Origin: Streptomyces thermodiastaticus
Lineage (GTDB): Bacteria > Actinomycetota > Actinomycetes > Streptomycetales > Streptomycetaceae
DNA: 64,000 nt
Assembly: GCF_014656135.1 (NCBI RefSeq)
Contig: NZ_BNBV01000004.1
Coordinates: 16,360 to 80,359 of the forward strand
Direction of reading: 5' to 3'
Part shown: one piece after another, positions 8,100 through 16,398 of the stretch
Position numbering within the stretch: position 1 is the first letter of the stretch
Layout: every line of letters starts with the position of its first letter
Translations under genes and position numbers: made by a program
Notes under the pieces: generated by a model
Told to the model about the DNA's origin: nothing
The model's input: only the letters and a program-made list of their open reading frames with translations
Databases searched by the model: none

Positions 8100-8275
8100 T
8101 GCTCGCCGCCCGGGTGTGCGGCGGCGCGGTGCCGGCGCAGCAGCACGCGGCAGTCGACGGCGCGGGACAGGTCGCCGTCGAGCTCGGCGGCCCGGCGCTG
8201 GTTGTCGAGGCGTACGCACTCGGCGCACCCGGGCGCGGCCGGGGTCGGCCTCTGGGCTGGTGCTTTACGATCCAT
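8096..8275 (-). CDS. small CxxC protein, first gene of the GntR-linked cassette
   Basis: The 59-residue product starts at ATG 8275 after AGGGGAGCGACGACCC, a good Shine-Dalgarno. It has CAECVRLDNQRRAAE near the N-terminus and AVDCRVLLRRHR near the C-terminus. The Cys-pair followed by helices with a final Cys and His suggests a tiny zinc-stabilised helical protein. Its stop overlaps the next start. The promoter should lie in 8276-8433, shared with the divergent GntR gene. No function is known to me. Confidence 0.6.
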   Translation of the reverse strand: MDRKAPAQRPTPAAPGCAECVRLDNQRRAAELDGDLSRAVDCRVLLRRHRAAAHPGGEQ

Positions 8276-8356
8276 GGGTCGTCGCTCCCCTTGTAGCGGT
8301 GGCCACGCCCCCGGGCCGGTCGCGCGGCCGCGGGGGTACTTACTCGGCAAGTTACT

Positions 8357-8386
8357 GCTATACACCGCTATGTGCAGCTATATGCA
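8357..8386. promoter_or_regulatory. three 10-bp phased direct repeats, candidate GntR operator
   Basis: GCTATACACC, GCTATGTGCA and GCTATATGCA sit head to tail at 8357, 8367 and 8377, exactly 10 bases apart, in an AT-rich island between the divergent cassette and the GntR gene. That spacing puts each copy on the same face of the helix. It is a natural place for cooperative repressor binding and for overlapping divergent promoters. Confidence 0.5.
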
Positions 8387-8433
8387 GCATCCCAGGTCTG
8401 CACGCGGCCGTGCTCGGCCACATGCTCGGGTGT

Positions 8434-8700
8434 ATGGACAGAGACCGGAGCGGCCGGATCAATCCCGCGCGGCCCGTGTACGTCTATGTACAGGTGGCAG
8501 ACGACATCGCCGAGCAGATCAGGTCTGGCATCCTTGCGCCCGGCGCGATGCTGCCGGCGGAACGGGACCTTGCGGAGATATACGGCGTCGCCTACCTGAC
8601 CGCCCGCCGTGCGGTCCGAGAACTCCGGGACCGCGGCCTGGTCGTTACGCTCCCCGCCCGCGGCACGTTCGTTGTGGAACGGTCAGCGGACGAGGGCTGA
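8434..8700 (+). CDS. short GntR-family transcriptional regulator
   Basis: The 88-residue product is essentially only the winged-helix domain: VYVQVADDIAEQIRSGILAPG, then MLPAERDLAEIYGVAYLTARRAVRELRDRGLV as the helix-turn-helix and recognition helix, then TLPARGTFVV as the wing. There is no effector-binding domain, so dimerisation or ligand sensing must come from the DNA-binding domain or a partner. The start is ATG 8434; an in-frame ATG at 8422 is possible. It lies divergent from three tiny Cys-rich genes, and the phased repeats upstream suggest autorepression plus control of those genes. Short GntR proteins of this type also occur in actinomycete integrative elements (KorSA-like), which hints at a mobile origin. 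Confidence 0.8.
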   Translation: MDRDRSGRINPARPVYVYVQVADDIAEQIRSGILAPGAMLPAERDLAEIYGVAYLTARRAVRELRDRGLVVTLPARGTFVVERSADEG

Positions 8701-9006
8701 AACGCGACGCGAAAGGCGCCCCCCGTCGGCCGAGTGGCCGAACAGGGGCAGGGTGGTCACTTGAGCGGGGCCTGGTCGTTTCATCGCCGACCGACCACCG
8801 GACGAATCTCAGGTACCCCCACGGCCTGAGGAAGCGGTCGCGGAGGCCCATGCGGCCGCTTCCGGCCTGCGCGGACGCCACCCGGACGGGCCCGGTGGCC
8901 GGGGCGCCGTACCATGGGGTGAGGCCGTGGCGTGTTCAGCCCGGCAGGGCGCGCGTAAGCGAGGACGTACGCGCAGCCGATCGCTCACTCCGGGAGTACG
9001 CCTTCT
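8701..9006. other. intergenic region between GntR and typA
   Basis: No gene is supported here. TACCAT at about 8911-8916 fits the TANNNT -10 pattern of Streptomyces housekeeping promoters and may drive typA, but no convincing -35 was seen. GGGAG about 11 bases before 9007 is the typA Shine-Dalgarno. Confidence 0.4.
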
Positions 9007-10917
9007 ATGGCCACGCGCCACGACATCCGCAACGTCGCCATCGTCGCCCACGTCGACCACGGCAAGACCACCATCGTCGACGCCATGCTGAAGCAGGCCG
9101 GCGCCTTCGCCGCGCACCAGCTGGACCAGGTCGACGACCGGGTCATGGACTCCAACGACCTGGAGCGTGAGAAGGGCATCACGATCCTCGCCAAGAACAC
9201 GGCGGTGAAGTACCACCCCAAGGACGGCGGGGAGCCCATCACCATCAACATCATCGACACCCCCGGCCACGCCGACTTCGGCGGTGAGGTCGAGCGCGGT
9301 CTGTCGATGGTCGACGGCGTGGTGCTGCTGGTGGACGCCTCCGAGGGCCCGCTGCCGCAGACCCGTTTCGTGCTGCGCAAGGCGCTGCAGGCCCGCCTGC
9401 CCGTCATCCTGTGCATCAACAAGACGGACCGTCCCGACGCCCGGATCGACGAGGTCGTCGACGAGACCTACGACCTGTTCCTGGACCTGGACGCCGACGA
9501 GGAGCAGATCGAGTTCCCGATCGTCTACGCCTGCGGCCGCGACGGCATCGCCTCGCTGACCAAGCCGGAGAACGGCACGGTCCCGGCCGACTCCGACAGC
9601 CTGGAGCCGTTCTTCTCCACCATCCTGGAGCACATCCCGGCCCCCACCTACGACGAGGACGCCCCGCTGCAGGCCCACGTCACCAACCTGGACGCGGACA
9701 ACTTCCTCGGCCGTATCGCGCTGCTGCGCGTGGAGCAGGGCGAGCTGCGCAAGGGCCAGACGGTGGCGTGGATCAAGCGGGACGGCTCCGTGCAGAACGT
9801 GCGGATCTCCGAGCTGATGATGACCGAGGCGCTCACCCGCAAGCCCGCCGAGAAGGCCGGTCCGGGCGACATCTGCGCCGTCGCCGGCATCCCGGACATC
9901 ATGATCGGTGAGACGCTGGCCGACCCGGACAACCCGGTCGCGCTGCCGCTGATCAAGGTGGACGAGCCGGCGATCTCCATGGTGATCGGCACCAACACCT
10001 CCCCGCTGGTCGGCAAGGGCGCCACCGGCAAGGGCGCCGACAAGAGGACGGCCGTCAAGGACCGCAAGGTCACCGCCCGCCAGGTCAAGGACCGCCTGGA
10101 CCGCGAGCTGATCGGCAACGTCTCCCTGCGGGTGCTCGACACCGACCGTCCCGACGCCTGGGAGGTGCAGGGCCGCGGCGAGCTGGCCCTGGCGATCCTG
10201 GTGGAGACGATGCGCCGCGAGGGCTACGAGCTGACCGTCGGCAAGCCGCAGGTCGTCACCAAGGAGATCGACGGCAAGACGTACGAGCCGGTGGAGCGCA
10301 TGACCATCGACGTGCCCGAGGAGCACATGGGCGCGGTCACCCAGCTGATGGGCGTGCGCAAGGGCCGCATGGACAACATGTCCAACCACGGCTCCGGCTG
10401 GGTCCGCATGGAGTGGGTCGTGCCCTCCCGCGGCCTGATCGGCTTCCGCACCGAGTTCCTCACCCAGACCCGCGGCACGGGCATCGCGCACTCCATCCAT
10501 GAGGGCTTCGAGCCGTGGGCCGGCCCGCTGCAGACCCGCAACAACGGCTCCCTGGTCGCCGACCGCGCCGGTGTGGTCACCGCGTTCGCGATGACCAACC
10601 TGCAGGAGCGCGGCGTGCTGTTCGTGGAGCCGGGCACCGAGGTGTACGAGGGCATGATCGTCGGCGAGAACTCCCGCTCCGACGACATGGACGTCAACAT
10701 CACCAAGGAGAAGAAGCTCACCAACATGCGGTCCTCGACCGCCGACATCGCCGAGTCGATCGTGCCGCCGCGCAAGCTGTCCCTGGAGCAGTCCCTGGAG
10801 TTCTGCCGGGACGACGAGTGCGTCGAGGTGACCCCGGAGGCCGTTCGCATCCGCAAGGTCGTGCTCGACCAGCGTGAGCGCGCCCGTGCGGCGGCCAGGG
10901 CCAAGCACAGCAGCTGA
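9007..10917 (+). CDS. typA: translational GTPase TypA/BipA
   Basis: The 636-residue ribosome-associated GTPase has G1 AHVDHGKTT near residues 14-22, ReKGITI (switch I end), G3 DTPGHADFGGEVER and G4 NKTDRP in order. Beta-barrel domain II and EF-G-like C-terminal domains follow, with the TypA-specific GLIGFRTEFLTQTRGTG and RSSTADIAESI segments. Length is typical (about 610-640). Members bind the 70S ribosome and aid growth and 50S assembly under stress or cold. The gene is monocistronic, ended by a strong hairpin at 10964. The 20-residue lysine/alanine insert near 335-350 is usual for actinobacteria. Confidence 0.97.
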   Translation: MATRHDIRNVAIVAHVDHGKTTIVDAMLKQAGAFAAHQLDQVDDRVMDSNDLEREKGITILAKNTAVKYHPKDGGEPITINIIDTPGHADFGGEVERGLSMVDGVVLLVDASEGPLPQTRFVLRKALQARLPVILCINKTDRPDARIDEVVDETYDLFLDLDADEEQIEFPIVYACGRDGIASLTKPENGTVPADSDSLEPFFSTILEHIPAPTYDEDAPLQAHVTNLDADNFLGRIALLRVEQGELRKGQTVAWIKRDGSVQNVRISELMMTEALTRKPAEKAGPGDICAVAGIPDIMIGETLADPDNPVALPLIKVDEPAISMVIGTNTSPLVGKGATGKGADKRTAVKDRKVTARQVKDRLDRELIGNVSLRVLDTDRPDAWEVQGRGELALAILVETMRREGYELTVGKPQVVTKEIDGKTYEPVERMTIDVPEEHMGAVTQLMGVRKGRMDNMSNHGSGWVRMEWVVPSRGLIGFRTEFLTQTRGTGIAHSIHEGFEPWAGPLQTRNNGSLVADRAGVVTAFAMTNLQERGVLFVEPGTEVYEGMIVGENSRSDDMDVNITKEKKLTNMRSSTADIAESIVPPRKLSLEQSLEFCRDDECVEVTPEAVRIRKVVLDQRERARAAARAKHSS

Positions 10918-10963
10918 TCCGCACCCGGTGCGGCCGCACGGCCGTACCGCACACACCACCGAA

Positions 10964-10999
10964 CGAGGGCCTGTCCGGCATCCGCCGGGCAGGCCCTCG
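10964..10999 (+). terminator. typA terminator hairpin
   Basis: CGAGGGCCTG (10964-10973) pairs with CAGGCCCTCG (10990-10999). The 16-base interior can pair further through CCGG/CCGG. It starts 47 bases after the typA stop. Confidence 0.85.
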
Positions 11000-11664
11000 C
11001 GCACACCGGGGCGCATCCGTGCCGTGGTGTGGCGCGGGCGGAGAAGCGGACCCGGGGTGCGCTGCCGGCGCTCCTGTGCGCGGGGGTGGTGCCGCGGGCC
11101 GGATGCGGGGTATGCCCGCTGCTCAACGGGCCGCGATGACAGGGCCGTAGAGGGTTTTCCCTACAACGCGGCGTCGAGACAGGGTCAAGACCGCTGCGCG
11201 GGGCCGAGCCGTTGCTACAGTGACCGAAATCTGCGGCTGACCGGGCGCTCGTGCCGGTGTGTCCGGTGCCGTGGACGGCCGGTTCGCGGGCATCCGGTAC
11301 CGGTAATGCCGCCCTGCCGTATTCCGCAACCGGTTATTCACGCCCGTGTGTCCGCTATCCGGACACCATGCGCCGATACTCGTGTAACAAGTCCGTTTCG
11401 CAGGGATCTTTCACCAAACCCTTTGTCCGGATTTTGGAAGAAGTATGCGGCAGGTGTGATCGAACCGAGACCTTGAAGGTGTGGTTTGGTCTGGTTCGGA
11501 TGGCAGATAGTTAGGCGCGTAGATGCTCGGATCAAAGGGTCACGCCGCCGTCGGCGCCGACTCACGAGCGCGGGGGGACACCTGACCATTTCAGGCGCCG
11601 GTTGACGGTGATGGTCGTGTGTCTCTCCATGCGGTGAACCATTGGACTCATGAGGAGGAGCCCC
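11000..11664 (+). promoter_or_regulatory. long leader/promoter region of the first oligopeptide operon
   Basis: About 665 bases without a supported gene precede the first peptide-binding lipoprotein. Local AT content rises between about 11310 and 11520. An inverted repeat (CGAACCGAGACC at 11461-11472 with GGTCTGGTTCG at 11488-11498, one bulged base) could form a leader hairpin or operator. TACAGT at 11216-11221 fits a -10 hexamer. Frames across this stretch lack start signals and recognisable sequence. The length suggests complex developmental control, as known for bldK-type operons. Confidence 0.45.
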
Positions 11665-13287
11665 ATGCGTGGTGCCAAGAGCGCCAAGTGGGTTGCGATA
11701 GCCGCTGTTGTGGCGCTGGGCGCGACGGCCTGTGGTGGCGGTGGCGACAAGGGCGGGGACAGCAAGGCCGCGATCGACCCGAACGGCAAGTTCTCGGTCG
11801 AGGTGGGGGAGCCGCAGAACCCGCTGCAGCCGGCGAACACCATGGAGTCCAACGGAAGCATCGTCATCAAGGCCCTGTTCTCCGGGCTCGTCGATTACGA
11901 CAGCAACGGCAAGATCGTCATGGTCAACGCCCAGTCGATCGACACCAAGGACAACAAGACCTTCACGGTCAAGCTGAAGCCGGGCTGGAAGTTCCACGAC
12001 GGCACCCCTGTCACCGCGAATTCTTACGTCAAGGCGTGGAACTGGGCGGCCAACCCGGAGCACAAGCAGACCAACAGCGCCTGGTTCGCCGACATCCAGG
12101 GCTATGACGATGTCGCCCCGGCCAGCGGCAAGCCGAAGTCGGACACGATGTCCGGCCTGAAGGTGATCGACGACAACACCTTCACCATCACGCTGTCCAA
12201 GCCGATCCCGTACTTCATCTACAAGCTGGGCTACGAGGTCTTCGACCCGCTGCCCGAGTCCTTCTACAAGGACCCCGCGGCCGCCGGCGAGCACCCGATC
12301 GGCAACGGCCCCTACAAGTTCGTCAGCTGGCAGCACAAGCAGTCGATCGAGGTCGCCAGGTTCGACGGCTACAAGGGCCCGAACCCCGCCAAGAACGGCG
12401 GTGTGATCTTCAAGAACTACGCCAAGCTCGAGACCGCCTACCAGGACCTGAAGTCCGGCAACCTCGACGTGATGCGCCAGGTCGCCCCGCGTGACCTGCC
12501 CGTGTACAAGCAGGACCTCGGCGACCGCGCCGTGGACCAGCCGTACTCGGCGATCCAGACCATCGCGGTGGCCTTCTACACCAAGCAGTGGAAGAACATC
12601 AACCCGAAGGTCCTGCAGGGCCTGTCGATGGCGATCGACCGCGACACCATCACCAAGACCGTGCTCCAGGGCACCCGCGAGCCCGCCACCGGCTGGGTCG
12701 CCAAGGGCGTCATGGGCTACCAGCCCAACGCCGCCGGCGACATCACCAAGTACGACCCGGCCAAGGCCAAGCAGCTCATCAAGGAGGGCGGCGGCGTCCC
12801 GGGCAACAAGATCTCCATCCAGTACAACGCGGACGGCGGTCACAAGGAGTGGGTGGAGGCGGTCTGCGGCTCCATCACCAAGGCCACCGGCGTGCAGTGC
12901 ACCGGTGACTCCAAGGCGGACTTCCAGGCCGACACCAACGCGCGCGACGCGCACCAGGTGAAGTCCCTGTACCGCTCCGGCTGGGTGCTCGACTACCCGT
13001 TCATCTCCAACTTCATCCGCGACCTGTTCGGCTCCAAGGCCGACGGCAACCAGGGCGGCTTCTCCAGCAAGGAGATCGACGACCTGATCGCCAAGGCCGA
13101 CTCGGCCAAGACGCTGGAGGAGTCGGAGAAGCTGTACCAGCAGGTCGAGAAGGAGCTGCCGAAGTACATGCCGAGCATCCCGCTCTGGTACTACAAGGTC
13201 AACGCGGGCTACTCGGAGAAGGTCACCAACGTCAAGTACGACCAGTCGGGTGACCCGATCGTGACCGGCGTTGAGGTCAAGAAGTAA
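11665..13287 (+). CDS. oligopeptide ABC transporter substrate-binding lipoprotein (operon 1)
   Basis: The 540-residue OppA/DppA-type (SBP_bac_5) lipoprotein starts at ATG 11665 after AGGAGGAG. The signal peptide (WVAIAAVVALGATAC) ends at lipobox Cys near residue 24, followed by a Gly/Asp/Lys linker. Family landmarks are GEPQNPLQPANT, LFSGLVDYD, GWKFHDGTPVTANSYVKAWNW, IGNGPYKFVSW, GLSMAIDRDTI and IPLWYY. It captures peptides outside the membrane for the permease genes downstream. Two strong hairpins separate it from them, probably giving excess binding protein. It may be the BldKB-type extracellular peptide receptor needed for aerial growth, but the classical bldK order begins with a permease, so I give no symbol. 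Confidence 0.92.
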   Translation: MRGAKSAKWVAIAAVVALGATACGGGGDKGGDSKAAIDPNGKFSVEVGEPQNPLQPANTMESNGSIVIKALFSGLVDYDSNGKIVMVNAQSIDTKDNKTFTVKLKPGWKFHDGTPVTANSYVKAWNWAANPEHKQTNSAWFADIQGYDDVAPASGKPKSDTMSGLKVIDDNTFTITLSKPIPYFIYKLGYEVFDPLPESFYKDPAAAGEHPIGNGPYKFVSWQHKQSIEVARFDGYKGPNPAKNGGVIFKNYAKLETAYQDLKSGNLDVMRQVAPRDLPVYKQDLGDRAVDQPYSAIQTIAVAFYTKQWKNINPKVLQGLSMAIDRDTITKTVLQGTREPATGWVAKGVMGYQPNAAGDITKYDPAKAKQLIKEGGGVPGNKISIQYNADGGHKEWVEAVCGSITKATGVQCTGDSKADFQADTNARDAHQVKSLYRSGWVLDYPFISNFIRDLFGSKADGNQGGFSSKEIDDLIAKADSAKTLEESEKLYQQVEKELPKYMPSIPLWYYKVNAGYSEKVTNVKYDQSGDPIVTGVEVKK

Positions 13288-13308
13288 CCGCTGACAACGA
13301 CAGCGTGT

Positions 13309-13343
13309 GCCGTGCCGCACTCCGGGGAGGGGTGCGGCACGGC
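13309..13343 (+). terminator. intercistronic hairpin 1 of operon 1
   Basis: GCCGTGCCGCAC (13309-13320) pairs perfectly with GTGCGGCACGGC (13332-13343), 12 bp with an 11-base loop, starting 22 bases after the lipoprotein stop. It is probably a partial terminator or 3' end stabiliser that lowers expression of the downstream permeases. Confidence 0.75.
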
Positions 13344-13362
13344 GTCGGCCGATCGGCCGGGG

Positions 13363-13428
13363 GGCCCTTTTCGCCGCGTACGCACGGACACCCGTCGGGG
13401 ATCCGGCTCGTGCGCGGCGAAAAGGGCC
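13363..13428 (+). terminator. intercistronic hairpin 2 of operon 1
   Basis: GGCCCTTTTCGCCGCG (13363-13378) pairs perfectly with CGCGGCGAAAAGGGCC (13413-13428), 16 bp with a 34-base loop containing further pairing (GTACGCAC). It sits only 28 bases before the permease start, so it could also block ribosome access. Confidence 0.7.
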
Positions 13429-13455
13429 TGCCGCTGTGATTGACATGGAGGCACC

Positions 13456-14388
13456 ATGGGGCGCTATGTCGCACGACGACTGCTCCAGATGATCCCGGTC
13501 TTCATCGGGACAACCCTGCTCATCTTCCTGATGGTCTACGCCCTGCCCGGCGACCCCGTGCGCGGACTGTTCGGCGACAAGGCGACCACACCGTCGGTGA
13601 TCCGTGCGCTGCGGCACGAGTACGGCCTCGACAAGCCCGTTCTGGTCCAGTACTGGGACTTCATGAAGGGCATCGTGCTGCACTTCGACTTCGGCAAGCA
13701 GATCGCCAGCGGCCGCCCGGTCACCGAGATCCTGGGCGAGGCCTTCCCGGTGACGCTGCGTCTGGCCTCGCTGGCCTTCGTCATCGAAGCGGTCATCGGC
13801 ATCGTCCTCGGTGTGGTCGCCGGCCTGCGCGCGGGCAAGGCCGCCGACACCGTGATCCTGTTCTTCACCCTGCTGCTGATCTCGGTGCCGGTCTTCGTGC
13901 TCGGCTACATCCTGCAGACGGTGTTCGCCATCAACCTCGGCTGGCTCGAGCCGTCGGTGACCGATCCCACCGACTTCAACCAGCTGCTGCTGCCGGCCAT
14001 CGTGCTGGCCAGTGCCTCGCTGGCCTACGTCGCCCGGCTCAGCCGCACCTCGGTCGCGGAGAACCTGCGGGCCGACTACATGCGCACCGCCATCGCCAAG
14101 GGCCTGCCCCGGCGCCGGGTGGTGGGCGTGCACCTGCTGCGCAACTCGCTGATCCCGGTCGTCACCTTCCTCGGCACCGACCTCGGCGCCCTGATGGGCG
14201 GCGCCATCGTCACCGAGGGCATCTTCAACATCCACGGTGTCGGCGGCACGATCGCCGATTCGATCACCCGTCGCGAGGGCACCACGCTGGTCGGCCTGGT
14301 CACCATCCTGGTCCTCGTGTACCTCGTCTGCAGCCTGATCGTCGACCTGCTCTACGCGGTCCTGGACCCGAGGATCCGTTATGCCTGA
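13456..14388 (+). CDS. oligopeptide ABC transporter permease, OppB type (operon 1)
   Basis: The 310-residue inner-membrane protein begins MGRYVARRLLQMIPVFIGTTLLIFLM, the usual OppB/DppB first helix. About six membrane segments follow. The EAA loop (ENLRADYMRTAIAKGLPRRRVV) near residues 200-220 contacts an ATPase. The start ATG 13456 follows ATGGAGGCACC. It pairs with the OppC-type gene that overlaps its 3' end by 8 bases (ATGCCTGA). Confidence 0.93.
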   Translation: MGRYVARRLLQMIPVFIGTTLLIFLMVYALPGDPVRGLFGDKATTPSVIRALRHEYGLDKPVLVQYWDFMKGIVLHFDFGKQIASGRPVTEILGEAFPVTLRLASLAFVIEAVIGIVLGVVAGLRAGKAADTVILFFTLLLISVPVFVLGYILQTVFAINLGWLEPSVTDPTDFNQLLLPAIVLASASLAYVARLSRTSVAENLRADYMRTAIAKGLPRRRVVGVHLLRNSLIPVVTFLGTDLGALMGGAIVTEGIFNIHGVGGTIADSITRREGTTLVGLVTILVLVYLVCSLIVDLLYAVLDPRIRYA

Positions 14389-15328
14389 GCTGACCAAGTC
14401 CGCCGACGAGGCGGTGCCCTCCGCCACCACCGCGGCCGCGGGGGCCGAGGTGTCCGAGGACAAGCCGGAGAAGACCCGCAGCCTGTGGGGCGACGCCTGG
14501 CGCGACCTGCGCTCCAACTGGATCTTCATCGTCTCCGCGGTGCTGATCCTGCTGCTGCTGGTGATGGCCGCCTGGCCCGGCCTGTTCACCAACGCCGACC
14601 CGAACAACAAGGACCTGGCCAACCACTACCTGCAGCACCCGAACTACGGGCACTGGTTCCAGGCCGACTGGCTGGGCTACGACGCCCAGGGCCGCAGCGT
14701 GTACGCCCGTGCCATCTACGGCACCCGCGCCTCGCTGCTCGTCGGCGCGGGCACCACCGTGCTGGTGGTCATTCTCGGCGGCGTGATCGGCATGATCGCC
14801 GGCTACTTCGGCGGCTGGGTCGACGCGGTGCTGTCCCGGCTGACGGACATGTTCATGGGCATCCCGTTCCTGCTCGGTGCGATGGTGATGCTGAACTCCT
14901 TCACCGACCGCTCCATCCCGGTCGTCATCGCCGCCCTGGCCTTCCTCGGCTGGACGCAGACGGCCCGTGTGATGCGCGGTGCGGTCATCACCGTGAAGTC
15001 CACGGACTATGTGCAGGCCGCCAAGGCGCTCGGTGCCGGAACCGGCCGCATCCTGTTCCGCCATGTGATGCCGAACGCGATCGCGCCGGTGATCGTCGTC
15101 GCCACCATCTCGCTCGGCGTCTACATCGGTGCCGAGGCCACGCTGTCGTTCCTCGGTCTCGGCCTGAACGGTGTGTCGTGGGGCAACGACATCTCCGACG
15201 GCGGCAACTCCATCCGTGTGGCGCAGTGGATCATGCTGTACCCGTCGATCATGCTCAGCGTCACGGTGCTGGCGTTCATCATGCTCGGTGAGGCGGTCCG
15301 CAACGCCCTCGACCCGAAGACGCGCTGA
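14381..15328 (+). CDS. oligopeptide ABC transporter permease, OppC type (operon 1)
   Basis: The 315-residue membrane protein has a 40-residue charged N-terminal tail, a first helix (WIFIVSAVLILLLLVMAAWPGLF), an exported loop and LGYDAQGRSVYARAIYGTRASLLVG, the OppC signature before helix 2. The EAA loop is DYVQAAKALGAGTGRILFRHVMPN. The end HALDPKTR-like (NALDPKTR) is typical. It overlaps the OppB gene by 8 bases and ends 11 bases before the first ATPase, so coupled translation is likely. Confidence 0.93.
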   Translation: MPELTKSADEAVPSATTAAAGAEVSEDKPEKTRSLWGDAWRDLRSNWIFIVSAVLILLLLVMAAWPGLFTNADPNNKDLANHYLQHPNYGHWFQADWLGYDAQGRSVYARAIYGTRASLLVGAGTTVLVVILGGVIGMIAGYFGGWVDAVLSRLTDMFMGIPFLLGAMVMLNSFTDRSIPVVIAALAFLGWTQTARVMRGAVITVKSTDYVQAAKALGAGTGRILFRHVMPNAIAPVIVVATISLGVYIGAEATLSFLGLGLNGVSWGNDISDGGNSIRVAQWIMLYPSIMLSVTVLAFIMLGEAVRNALDPKTR

Positions 15329-15339
15329 GGAGGGCGTAC

Positions 15340-16398
15340 GTGACCACCATTCAGAAAGTCTCCGCCGTGCCGTCGCCCCGCGACGCCGGGGAGGACGGGG
15401 GCCCGCTGCTGGAAGTGCGGGACCTGCACGTGGAGTTCCACACCCGCGACGGCGTCGTCAAGGCCGTCAACGGCGTCAACTACAGCGTGAACGCCGGTGA
15501 GACGCTCGCCGTGCTCGGTGAGTCCGGCTCCGGCAAGTCCGTGACCGCGCAGGCCATCATGGGCATCCTCGACATGCCCCCGGCGAAGATCCCGCAGGGG
15601 GAGATCCGCTTCCGCGGGCAGGACATGCTCACCATGTCCGCCGAGGAGCGCCGCAAGATCCGCGGCCGCCGGATCTCGATGATCTTCCAGGACGCGCTCA
15701 GCTCGCTGAACCCGGTGCTCAGCGTCGGCTACCAGCTGGGCGAGATGTTCCGCGTCCACCAGGGCCTGTCCAAGAAGGAGGCCAAGACCCGGGCCGTGGA
15801 GCTGATGGACCGGGTGAAGATCCCGGCCGCGAAGGCCCGCGTCGACGACTACCCGCACCAGTTCTCCGGCGGCATGCGCCAGCGCATCATGATCGCGATG
15901 GCGCTGGCCCTGGAACCGGACCTGATCATCGCCGACGAGCCGACCACGGCTCTGGACGTCACCGTCCAGGCGCAGGTGATGGACCTGCTCGCGGAACTCC
16001 AGCGCGAGTACAACATGGGCCTGATCCTCATCACCCACGACCTGGGCGTCGTCGCGGACGTCGCCGACAAGATCGCGGTGATGTACGCGGGCCGCATCGT
16101 GGAGCAGGCCCCGGTGCACGACCTGTACAAGCGTCCGGCGCACCCGTACACGCGGGGTCTGCTGGACTCCATCCCGCGCCTGGACCACAAGGGCCAGGAG
16201 CTGTTCGCCATCAAGGGCCTGCCGCCCAACCTGCTGCGCATCCCGTCCGGCTGTGCCTTCAACCCGCGCTGCCCCAAGGCCCAGGACATCTGCCGCACGC
16301 AGATCCCCGAGCTGGAGCCGGTCACCGAGCGCGACGGCTCCGAACTGCCGGGCCGCGCCGCGGCGTGTCACTTCTGGAAGGAGACGATCCATGGCTGA
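15340..16398 (+). CDS. oligopeptide ABC transporter ATPase, OppD type (operon 1)
   Basis: The 352-residue ATPase starts at GTG 15340 after AGGAGGGCGTAC. Walker A is GESGSGKS near residues 60-67, signature FSGGMRQR, Walker B LIIADEPT, then the switch His in ITHDLG. The C-terminal oligopeptide extension contains [15 protein letters not shown] and a cysteine cluster ([14 protein letters not shown] ... CHFW) that ligates a [4Fe-4S] cluster in related DppD/OppD proteins. It pairs with the OppF-type ATPase downstream, overlapping it by 8 bases. Confidence 0.95.
   Translation: MTTIQKVSAVPSPRDAGEDGGPLLEVRDLHVEFHTRDGVVKAVNGVNYSVNAGETLAVLGESGSGKSVTAQAIMGILDMPPAKIPQGEIRFRGQDMLTMSAEERRKIRGRRISMIFQDALSSLNPVLSVGYQLGEMFRVHQGLSKKEAKTRAVELMDRVKIPAAKARVDDYPHQFSGGMRQRIMIAMALALEPDLIIADEPTTALDVTVQAQVMDLLAELQREYNMGLILITHDLGVVADVADKIAVMYAGRIVEQAPVHDLYKRPAHPYTRGLLDSIPRLDHKGQELFAIKGLPPNLLRIPSGCAFNPRCPKAQDICRTQIPELEPVTERDGSELPGRAAACHFWKETIHG

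Noticed and set aside
11147..11164. Palindrome GTAGAGGGTTTTCCCTAC
   Set aside because: Only four outer base pairs plus one mismatch hold; too weak to call as an operator or hairpin without conservation data.
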